Positions 54,045-64,000 of a DNA stretch of 64,000 bases are shown piece after piece (position 1 is the first letter of the stretch; every line of letters starts with the position of its first letter). Origin of the DNA: Actinomycetales bacterium. GTDB lineage: Bacteria; Actinomycetota; Actinomycetes; Actinomycetales; Cellulomonadaceae. Made by a program: the position numbers and the translations under genes. The stretch covers positions 1 to 64,000 of the forward strand of contig JAHLLI010000009.1 of the NCBI GenBank assembly GCA_020444245.1. Direction: 5' to 3'. A model generated the notes under the pieces. That model ran no database searches and was not told the origin of the DNA. It was given only the letters and a program-made list of their open reading frames with translations.

Positions 54045-56180
54045 TCAGATCGACACCGCCGGGTGGAGGCGTGCCAGGGTCCAGGTGCGCATCCGGCCGG
54101 CGCGCCACGCGGTGACGGCGAGCGACCCGACGAGGATGCCCGCGAGCACCGCGACGCTCAGCCACAGCCGGCCGTCGATGCCACCGGTGATGACCTCGCG
54201 CAGCCCGGTGACGGCGTAGGTCATCGGCAGCAGCGGGTGGATCACCTGGAAGAACGCGGGTGTGGTCTGGACCGGGTAGGTGCCGCCGGAGGACGCGAGC
54301 TGGAGCATCAGCAGGGCGAGGATGGCGACCTTGCCCGGTGCCGGGCCGAGCACCGCGTTCAGCATCTGCTGGAGCGCGACGAAGGTGAGTGCCACCAGGG
54401 CGGTGAACGCCGCGGTGCCCACCACGGAGGTCAGCTCCATGCCCAGCCCCTGGTGGATGACGCCGAGCATCACCGCGACCTGGGCGAGGCCGATCAGGGC
54501 CGCGGGCCCGAAGCCGGCGAGCGCGACGCGCAGCCCACCGGCCGGCGTCGCGAGCGCACGGCTCGGCACCGGGCGCAGCATCAGCCAGGTGATCAGCGAC
54601 CCGACGAACAGGGCCAGGGAGATGAAGAACGGCGCGAACCCTTCCCCGAAGCCCGCCGCCTGGGTGAGGTGGGTCTCGTCGAGGGAGACCGGCGTGGAGA
54701 TCACGTCGGCGCGGGCGGTCCGCGTCGACGGGGAGTCGTCGGGGATCGTGGCGGCGCCGTCGGCCAGGCCCGAGGCGAGGATGGCGGTCCCGTCGCTGAG
54801 CTGCTCGCCGCCGTCGGCCACCGCGTGCGCGCCCTCGGCGAGCGTCGCAGTGCCCTCGGCGAGGGAGGTCGTCCCGGCCGCCAGGGTGGCGGTCCCTGAC
54901 GCGAGGCTCGAGGCCCCGGTGGCGAGCGTCGAGGTGCCGTCGGCGAGGTGGCCCGCCCCCGACGCGACGGAGGAGGTCCCGGTGGCGAGGGTGGCGGCTC
55001 CGTCGGCGAGGTCGGAGGCCCCGTGGGCGAGCGCGCCGAGCGAGGTGTCGAGGCTCGCCACGCCGTCGGCCAGGTCGTGCGCGCCGGACCGGAGGCCGGC
55101 GAGCTCGGTGGCCGTCGCATCGGGGTCGAACGCGCCGAGCGACGTGGCCACGGCGGACAGCTCCTGGAGCGGTGTGAGCGCCGCGGTGTCGCCGGCGGCG
55201 GCCCGGGCCCCGAGGTAGCTCGCGACATCCTGCAGGGCGGCCGGGGCCGCGGCGAGCGTCGTGGACAGCCCGCCGATCTCCTCGACGGCCTGGTCGACGC
55301 CCGCCGAGAGCGTGGCCGCGCCGGTGTCGAGCGTGGCGGCGCCGTCCGCGGCCTGCGCCAGCCCGCCGGCGAGCGTCGTGGCCCCCGTGGACACGGTGGC
55401 CGCGCCCGCGGACGTCCGCGTCGCGCCGTCGGCGAGGGCCGCTGCGCCGTCCGCCGCGCTGCCTGCGCCTGCCGAGAGCGTGGCGGCGCCGTCGGCCGCG
55501 GCGGTGGCGCCGCCGGCCAGCTGCACGGCGCCGTCGTGGGCGGAGTCCGCCCCCGCGGCCACCTGGTCGGCGCCCGAGATGAGCTGCTCGGTGGCCTGCT
55601 CGAGGGTCATCGCGCCGTCAGCGGCGGTGGCGAAGCCGTCCCTGGCCGAGCCCAGGCCGACCAGGAGCGAGTCGACCGCCTGGTCGCCGATGGTGGCGCG
55701 CACCGCGTCGTCGACCTGGACCATCGCGCTGTGGCCGAGCGTGGACGCCAGGAAGGAGTTGGCGTCGTTGTAGGTCACGTCGATCCGGGCCTGCTGCGGG
55801 TCCGAGCCGCCTGCGGACGCGACGGCGGCGGAGAAGTCCTCGGGGATCGTGACCGCGAAGTAGTAGGTGCCGTCCTCGACGCCGGACCGCGCGTCGGTGG
55901 GGGTGGTGGCCACCCAGTCGAGGCTGCCGTCGTCGAGCAGCGCGTTCACCACCTGGGCGCCCGCGTCGACCCGCGTGCCGTCGGCGGCGGTGGTCGACCG
56001 GTCGGCGTTCACCAGGGCGACCGGCAGCTCGGTCATCCGGCCGGTCGGGTCCCAGAACGCCCAGAGGTACAGGGCGCCGTACAGCAGCGGGATGAGGATC
56101 AGGGCGACGATCGCGATGCGCGGCAGCAGGCCGCGGCGGAACCGGCGCAGCTCGGCGCCGGTCGAGGTCAGGGCGGGCAT
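54045..56180 (-). CDS. YhgE/Pip family membrane protein
   Basis: 711 residues. One membrane helix near the N-terminus (IAIVALILIPLLYGALYLWA) is followed by an extracytoplasmic region (LPVALVNADRSTTAADGTRV, then YYFAVTIPEDFS). Then come about 20 degenerate 7-residue units rich in Ala/Gly/Asp (LADGAATLATG, LASGTATLAAG), which form a long rod-like or coiled-coil region. The C-terminal half has five or six helices of ABC-2 permease type (FFISLALFVGSLITWLMLRP; FTALVALTFVALQQMLNAVL). Relatives include the phage infection protein and type VII secretion-like proteins. It is co-transcribed with the ATPase gene 25 bp upstream. Confidence 0.9.
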   Translation of the reverse strand: MPALTSTGAELRRFRRGLLPRIAIVALILIPLLYGALYLWAFWDPTGRMTELPVALVNADRSTTAADGTRVDAGAQVVNALLDDGSLDWVATTPTDARSGVEDGTYYFAVTIPEDFSAAVASAGGSDPQQARIDVTYNDANSFLASTLGHSAMVQVDDAVRATIGDQAVDSLLVGLGSARDGFATAADGAMTLEQATEQLISGADQVAAGADSAHDGAVQLAGGATAAADGAATLSAGAGSAADGAAALADGATRTSAGAATVSTGATTLAGGLAQAADGAATLDTGAATLSAGVDQAVEEIGGLSTTLAAAPAALQDVASYLGARAAAGDTAALTPLQELSAVATSLGAFDPDATATELAGLRSGAHDLADGVASLDTSLGALAHGASDLADGAATLATGTSSVASGAGHLADGTSTLATGASSLASGTATLAAGTTSLAEGTATLAEGAHAVADGGEQLSDGTAILASGLADGAATIPDDSPSTRTARADVISTPVSLDETHLTQAAGFGEGFAPFFISLALFVGSLITWLMLRPVPSRALATPAGGLRVALAGFGPAALIGLAQVAVMLGVIHQGLGMELTSVVGTAAFTALVALTFVALQQMLNAVLGPAPGKVAILALLMLQLASSGGTYPVQTTPAFFQVIHPLLPMTYAVTGLREVITGGIDGRLWLSVAVLAGILVGSLAVTAWRAGRMRTWTLARLHPAVSI

Positions 56181-56205
56181 GGCGGTTCCGTTCGGGTTGT
56201 GGGGG

Positions 56206-56997
56206 TCAGAGCGCGCGGTCGCCGGCGTGCGCCGGCGAGGGCTCCGGGGCCTCGGTGGGCAGGTCCTGGGTGGCGTGCGGGCCGGTGGCGAGGAACACCT
56301 GGCGCGGCGCGCGCTGCCAGGTGAAGCGGGCGACCTCGTCGAGCGAGGCGACCGAGGCCACGACCGTCGTGCCGGAGGCTGCGATCGCCTCCAGGCGCGA
56401 CCACACGAGCTGGCGGCGTGCGGAGTCGTGGACCTGGTCCACGTCGTCGACCACCAGGAGCTCGGGGCACTGGAGCATCGCCAGCGTGAGCCGCAGGAGC
56501 ATGACGTCGACCTCGTCGAGGTCCCAGACCACCGACTCCACCCGCGGCACGGGTCGGTCGCCGTAGACCGGGCGGGCGAGGCGCTCGAAGCGTGCCTGGG
56601 TCACGCGGGGCACCCGCCGGTACCAGGGGCTGAGCCAGGCGAGGCGCTCGCGGACCAGGACGCCGACGGCGACCGACTCGTCCAGGTCGTCGATGCCCGC
56701 GAAGCCGGCGATCGCGGTCCGGCGCTGCACGGCGCGGCGCCGGCGGGGCAGCGGCTCGCCCAGCACGGTGAGCTCGCTTCCGCGGCCGGGTTGCATCCGT
56801 CCGGCGACGGTCAGCAGCAGACTCGAGCGGCCGCCGCCCTGGGGTCCGTGCACCACGGCGAGCTCGCCCGCGTCGACCTCGAGGTCCACGGGGCCGTACA
56901 CCACGCCGCGATGGCCGTGCAGGGACAGGGCGTGGGCGCGCACCGCGCTCGCACGGTCGACGGCGACCTCGGACTCTTGGGGGAGCAGGGCGGTCAT
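56206..56997 (-). CDS. ABC-like ATPase with degenerate P-loop, partner of the YhgE/Pip protein
   Basis: 263 residues from ATG 56997. ABC-ATPase order is kept: LSLHGHRGVVYGPVDLEVDA GELAVVHGPQGGGRSSLLLT (Walker A with Arg for the usual Lys), then Q-loop-like IAGFAGIDDLDESV, a poor signature VMLLRLTLAMLQCPE in place of LSGGQ, Walker B LLVVDDVDQVHDSA, and a switch segment TVVASVASLDEVARF without the His. It is therefore likely a weak or inactive ATPase, or uses an altered mechanism. It forms a two-gene unit with the YhgE/Pip membrane protein. Confidence 0.82.
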   Translation of the reverse strand: MTALLPQESEVAVDRASAVRAHALSLHGHRGVVYGPVDLEVDAGELAVVHGPQGGGRSSLLLTVAGRMQPGRGSELTVLGEPLPRRRRAVQRRTAIAGFAGIDDLDESVAVGVLVRERLAWLSPWYRRVPRVTQARFERLARPVYGDRPVPRVESVVWDLDEVDVMLLRLTLAMLQCPELLVVDDVDQVHDSARRQLVWSRLEAIAASGTTVVASVASLDEVARFTWQRAPRQVFLATGPHATQDLPTEAPEPSPAHAGDRAL

Positions 56998-57015
56998 CGG
57001 TCTTCGATTCTTTAG

Positions 57016-57029
57016 ACTGACTGGTCAGT
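57016..57029. promoter_or_regulatory. Palindromic operator, probable TetR site
   Basis: ACTGAC (57016-57021), TG, GTCAGT (57024-57029): a perfect 6-bp inverted repeat in an AT-rich patch 19 bp before the ATPase start (minus strand). Such ACTGAC-N2-GTCAGT sites are typical TetR operators in high-GC Gram-positives. It lies within or just downstream of the promoter. Confidence 0.65.
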
Positions 57030-57181
57030 ACAAACATAGGACGACCGTGGGCCCAGAGCAAGCGGCAGGTGAAGCGGGCGGGTGACGGCGGGCGCGCGCG
57101 ATCAAGGAGTGCGTCGGGGACGGCGGGCGCAGCCGGTCAGAGGCGTGCGCCGATGACGTGCGTCGACTCGAGCGGGACCGC

Positions 57182-60829
<3,648 letters not shown>

Positions 60830-60977
60830 GGTGCTCACCTCGTTGGCTGCGGCACGGGGGCCGGGTCGTCCCATGGTACGGAGCGGGGTACGGCCCGTGA
60901 GGGCGTGTGCGGTGGGCGAGACGGCGAGGAGCGCGGACGGCGAGCGCCGGGGTCCTGCGCCGCCGCCGCCGGCACGC

Positions 60978-60983
60978 CAGGAT
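60978..60983 (+). promoter_or_regulatory. -10 box of a predicted leaderless nnr mRNA
   Basis: CAGGAT ends 7 nt before the GTG at 60991. The surrounding GCCAGGATGGG-N-GCCGTGA is nearly the same as before alr (63216-63234). Confidence 0.45.
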
Positions 60984-60990
60984 GGGAGCC

Positions 60991-62538
60991 GTGATCGAGG
61001 CCTACACCGCCGCTGACGTGCGCGGCGCCGAAGAACCCCTGCTGGCCGCCGAGCGGGGGTTCGCCGGCGGGCTCATGCACCGCGCCGCCACCGCGCTCGC
61101 AGGGGTGGTGCGTGAGGAGCTGCGAGCCCGGGGCAGCGGCGTCGCGGGGGCGAGCGTGGTCGCGCTCGTCGGCCGTGGCAACAACGGCGGCGACGCGCTG
61201 CACGCGCTCGCCGCGCTGGCCGGGCGCGGCGCGGCCGCGACGGCGGTCGCGCTCGGGCCGGTGCACGACGGCGGCCTGGCGGCGCTGACCGCCGCCGGCG
61301 GTCGGGTGCTCGCGGTCGCCGACGGCGCCCCGGGCGAGCCGGTGTGGCTGGGCGACGCGGTGGCCGAGGCGTTCGCGGCGGACGTGCTCCTCGACGGTCT
61401 GCTGGGGATCGGCGCGCGCGGCGGGTTGCGCGAGCCCGCGGCGGGCCTGGTGGGGCTGCTGGACGGGTTGTTGGCCGAGGCCGGTCCCGGCGCGCCGACC
61501 GTGGTCGCCGTCGACGTGCCCAGCGGGATCGGCGTGGACGACGGCGCGGTGCCCGGCCCGGTGCTCGCCGCGGACCGCACGGTGACGTTCGGGGTGCCCA
61601 AGCCCGGCCTGCTCCTGCCGCCCGCCGCGCACCTGGCCGGTGACCTCACCGTGGTGGACCTGGGGCTGCGCGCCGGGCTCGAGGCGCAGGGCGCGGTGCC
61701 CGCGGTGCGGCGGCTCGAGGCGGCCGACGTGGCGGAGCTGTGGCCCGTGCCGGGGCCTGAGGACCACAAGTACCGGCGCGGGGTGCTCGGCGTGCTGGCG
61801 GGCTCGGAGGCCTACCCGGGCGCCGCGGTGCTGTGTGTGGCCGGCGCGCAGGGAGCCGGCACCGGGATGGTGCGGTACCTGGGGCCCGACCCCGTCGCGG
61901 CGGGCGTGCTCGTCGCCCACCCGGAGGTGGTGGTCGGGGACGGCCGGGTCCAGGCCTGGGTGATCGGTCCGGGGCTCGACGACGGCCGCCTGGGCGTGGC
62001 CCGCGAGCGGCTGGCCGCCGCGCTGCGCGAGGGTCGTCCCGTGGTGGTGGACGCCGGGGCCCTGGCGGCCCTGCCGGACCGTGCGGAGGGCGCGGTGCTC
62101 GTGCCGCACGCGGGCGAGCTGGCGACCCTGCTGCGCGATCGCGGCGTCGAGGTGGACCGGGCCGGGGTCGAGGCCGAGCCGCTGCGGTGGGCCCGCGAGG
62201 CCCACGAGCTGACCGGCGCGGTGGTGCTGCTCAAGGGCGCGATCACCGTGGTCGCCGGTGCCCCGGACGCCGCCGGGTGGGCGCAGGACGATGCGACGCC
62301 GTGGCTCGCGACCGCCGGCGCGGGCGACGTGCTCGCGGGGGTGCTCGGCGCGCTGCTGGCGGGGCTGGCGGCGCGCGCGCCGGGCGAGCGGCTCGGATCC
62401 GACGAGCTCGCTCGCGCGGCCGCAGCGGCTGCCTCGGTGCACGGTCGCGCGGCGGTCGCGGCGTCGGGCGGTGGACCGGTGACCGCGTCGCGGGTCGCGG
62501 CGGCGGTGCCGGGCGTGCTCGCCGGGCTCCTCGCGTGA
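60991..62538 (+). CDS. nnr: Bifunctional NAD(P)H-hydrate epimerase / dehydratase
   Basis: 515 residues from GTG 60991. It repairs damaged NAD(P)H-hydrate. The N-terminal YjeF-N epimerase domain (residues about 1-215) has [20 protein letters not shown] and [19 protein letters not shown]. The C-terminal YjeF-C dehydratase has [35 protein letters not shown] and [20 protein letters not shown] with the Asp that binds ADP. It overlaps the next gene by 4 bp (GTGA). Confidence 0.95.
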   Translation: MIEAYTAADVRGAEEPLLAAERGFAGGLMHRAATALAGVVREELRARGSGVAGASVVALVGRGNNGGDALHALAALAGRGAAATAVALGPVHDGGLAALTAAGGRVLAVADGAPGEPVWLGDAVAEAFAADVLLDGLLGIGARGGLREPAAGLVGLLDGLLAEAGPGAPTVVAVDVPSGIGVDDGAVPGPVLAADRTVTFGVPKPGLLLPPAAHLAGDLTVVDLGLRAGLEAQGAVPAVRRLEAADVAELWPVPGPEDHKYRRGVLGVLAGSEAYPGAAVLCVAGAQGAGTGMVRYLGPDPVAAGVLVAHPEVVVGDGRVQAWVIGPGLDDGRLGVARERLAAALREGRPVVVDAGALAALPDRAEGAVLVPHAGELATLLRDRGVEVDRAGVEAEPLRWAREAHELTGAVVLLKGAITVVAGAPDAAGWAQDDATPWLATAGAGDVLAGVLGALLAGLAARAPGERLGSDELARAAAAAASVHGRAAVAASGGGPVTASRVAAAVPGVLAGLLA

Positions 62539-63188
62539 CCGAGCCCGACGGGCCGGCACGCGCTTCGGCAGGGCTCGACCCGGGCCTGCTGGCCCGCGCC
62601 GCGGCACTGGCGGCCGACGGGCGCCGCCTGCTGGGCCTGGCGGGACCGCCCGGCGCGGGCAAGTCCACGCTGGCTGCCGAGGTGGTCGGCGCGCTGGGGG
62701 ACCGCGCCGTCCTGGTGCCGATGGACGGCTTCCACCTCGCGCAGGCCGAGCTCGAGCGCCTCGGTCGCGCGGACCGCAAGGGCGCCCCGGACACCTTCGA
62801 CGCGGTGGGCTTCGTCGCGCTGCTCGCCCGGCTGCGGGCGCAGGGCCCCGGCGACCCGGTGGTGTACGCCCCGCGGTTCGACCGTCACCTCGAGGAGCCG
62901 ATCGCCGGCGCGATCGGCGTGCCCGCCGCCGTGCCCCTGGTGGTCGTGGAGGGCAACTACCTGCTGCACGACGAGGGCGCCTGGGCGGGCGTCGGGCCGC
63001 TGCTGGACGACGCGTGGTACCTCGACCTGCCCGACGAGGTGCGCGTGGCGCGTCTGGTCGCCCGGCACGTCGCCCACGGTCGGACCCCGGACGCGGCGAG
63101 GGAGTGGGTGCTGCGCTCGGACGAGGCGAACGCGCGCCAGGTCGAGCGCGGCCGAGACCGGGCCGGGATGGTCGTCCCGATGGGTTGA
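62535..63188 (+). CDS. P-loop nucleoside/sugar kinase family protein
   Basis: 217 residues from GTG 62535, coupled to nnr by GTGA. Walker A GLAGPPGAGKSTLAAEVVGA, VPMDGFHLAQAELERLGRAD, RKGAPDTFDAVGFVALLARL, YAPRFDRHLEEPIAGAIGV and VVEGNYLLHDEG belong to the uridine kinase/PanK-like group. Members act on fructose, nucleosides or pantothenate relatives; the substrate is not fixed by sequence. A lid region with RVARLVARHVAHGRTP follows. It ends close to the alr promoter. Confidence 0.88.
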   Translation: MTEPDGPARASAGLDPGLLARAAALAADGRRLLGLAGPPGAGKSTLAAEVVGALGDRAVLVPMDGFHLAQAELERLGRADRKGAPDTFDAVGFVALLARLRAQGPGDPVVYAPRFDRHLEEPIAGAIGVPAAVPLVVVEGNYLLHDEGAWAGVGPLLDDAWYLDLPDEVRVARLVARHVAHGRTPDAAREWVLRSDEANARQVERGRDRAGMVVPMG

Positions 63189-63217
63189 CGCCTCGCGTGC
63201 CACGGCGCCTCGGGTGC

Positions 63218-63223
63218 CAGGAT
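63218..63223 (+). promoter_or_regulatory. -10 box of a predicted leaderless alr mRNA
   Basis: CAGGAT ends 7 nt before the GTG at 63231. The same context as before nnr suggests a recurring promoter type. Confidence 0.45.
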
Positions 63224-63230
63224 GGGCGCC

Positions 63231-64000
63231 GTGAGCTACCCCGCACGCGTCGTCGTGGACCTCGCAGCCATCCGCTCCAACGCCGGCGCGCTCGCCGAGC
63301 GCGCCGGCTCCGCCTCCGTGCTCGCGGTGGTCAAGGCCGACGCGTACGGTCACGGGCTCGTGCCGGCCGCCAAGGCGGCGCTCGAGGGCGGCGCGACGTG
63401 GCTGGGCACCGCCCAGCTCGACGAGGCGCTCGCGCTGCGCGCCGCCGGGGTCACCGCTCCGGTGCTGTCGTGGCTCTACGCGCCCGGCGCGCGGTTCGCC
63501 GACGCGCTGCGGCAGGGCGTGGACCTGTCGGTGGGCGCGCCGTGGATGCTCGCCGAGATCCTGGACACGGTGCGCGAGATCGGGCACCCCGCACGGCTGC
63601 ACGTGAAGGTCGACACCGGCCTGGGCCGCAACGGCGTCATGCCGGTCGAGCTGCCGGCGGTGCTCGACGCCGCGCTGGCTGCGCAGTCCGAGGGGCTGTG
63701 CCAGGTGGTCGGGATCTGGTCCCACCTGGCGTGGGCGGACGACCCTGGGCACCCGACCGTGCGCGCGCAGGCCGAGGTGTTCGCCGACGCCGTGGCACTG
63801 GCCGAGGGGAAGGGCGCCCGGCTCGAGGTGCGGCACCTGGCGAACTCCGCGGCGACGCTCACCGACCCGTCGATGTACTACGACCTGGTGCGCCCCGGGC
63901 TGGCGGTGTACGGCCTGTCGCCGGTCCCGCACCTGGGTGCGCCGGCGGACTACGGACTGCGTCCGGCGATGCGGGTGGAGGCCGAGCTGGCGCTGGCCAA
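63231..64000 (+). CDS. alr: Alanine racemase, 3' truncated by the window edge
   Basis: About 256 residues are in the window; the usual length is 370-400. It makes D-Ala for peptidoglycan. The start is GTG 63231 (MSYPARVVVDLAAIRSNAGA). The PLP Lys is in VLAVVKADAYGHGLVPAA, and LHVKVDTGLGRNGVMPVELP, IWSHLAWADDPGHPTV and VRHLANSAATLTDPSMYYDL with LVRPGLAVYGLSP follow the family. The catalytic Tyr of the C-terminal domain lies beyond the edge. Confidence 0.95.
   Translation, partial: MSYPARVVVDLAAIRSNAGALAERAGSASVLAVVKADAYGHGLVPAAKAALEGGATWLGTAQLDEALALRAAGVTAPVLSWLYAPGARFADALRQGVDLSVGAPWMLAEILDTVREIGHPARLHVKVDTGLGRNGVMPVELPAVLDAALAAQSEGLCQVVGIWSHLAWADDPGHPTVRAQAEVFADAVALAEGKGARLEVRHLANSAATLTDPSMYYDLVRPGLAVYGLSPVPHLGAPADYGLRPAMRVEAELALA

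Overview
This is a GC-rich actinobacterial chromosome segment. The ribosomal protein and RNA polymerase order, the absence of rpsD between rpsK and rpoA, the high-GC GTG/TTG-start gene style and the divergent coaA/glmS pair suggest Micrococcales, probably Cellulomonas or a close relative. The genus is inference from gene order and protein sequences, not a database match. No rRNA, tRNA, CRISPR array, insertion sequence or prophage was seen.

Layout. (1) 1-4752 is an accessory block: a subtilisin-family (S8) protease truncated by the left edge, a TPR-CHAT protein (caspase-like fold), and, convergent with them, a second S8-fold protein that has lost its catalytic Asp, Ser and oxyanion Asn. (2) 4753-18571 holds rplJ-rplL behind an L10 leader, then rpoB-rpoC, then rpsL-rpsG-fusA-tuf. 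(3) 18572-28895 is the S10 and spc ribosomal protein run, rpsJ to rplO. (4) 28896-35225 holds secY-adk-map, infA-rpmJ-rpsM-rpsK and rpoA-rplQ, closed by a 16-bp-stem terminator. (5) 35306-41099 holds an alpha/beta hydrolase, a ROK/polyphosphate-glucokinase-like kinase, truA coupled to a class V aminotransferase, and a divergent LysE exporter with its LysR/ArgP regulator. (6) 41100-49000 holds rplM-rpsI, glmM-def, a DedA protein, coaA, glmS, a DUF4190-like protein and acpS. (7) 49029-57029 holds a lipoprotein, an LLM-class flavin enzyme, two tandem paralogous membrane proteins of unknown function with a Cys-rich C-terminal module, and a TetR / YhgE-Pip / degenerate ABC-ATPase locus with a palindromic operator. 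(8) 57182-64000 holds metH, bifunctional nnrE/nnrD, a P-loop nucleoside-kinase-like protein and alr, truncated by the right edge.

How they work together. Most of the window is the growth core: transcription, translation, secretion, N-terminal Met processing (map, def), and precursor supply for the cell wall (glmS, glmM, alr), CoA (coaA, acpS) and methionine (metH). Regulation visible in sequence includes GC-rich terminator hairpins, an L10 leader with an 11-bp hairpin before rplJ, and a near-identical 25-nt hairpin element in both the rpsL and rpsJ leaders. A set of genes in the second half has a -10 box only 6-7 nt from the start codon, which predicts leaderless mRNAs.

Most unusual parts: the S8 / TPR-CHAT / dead-S8 three-gene module, which looks like an uncharacterised proteolytic signalling or defence cascade; the tandem CRC/CP membrane paralogs; the shared r-protein leader element; and the 124-residue Ala/Lys/Pro tail on ribosomal protein L15.
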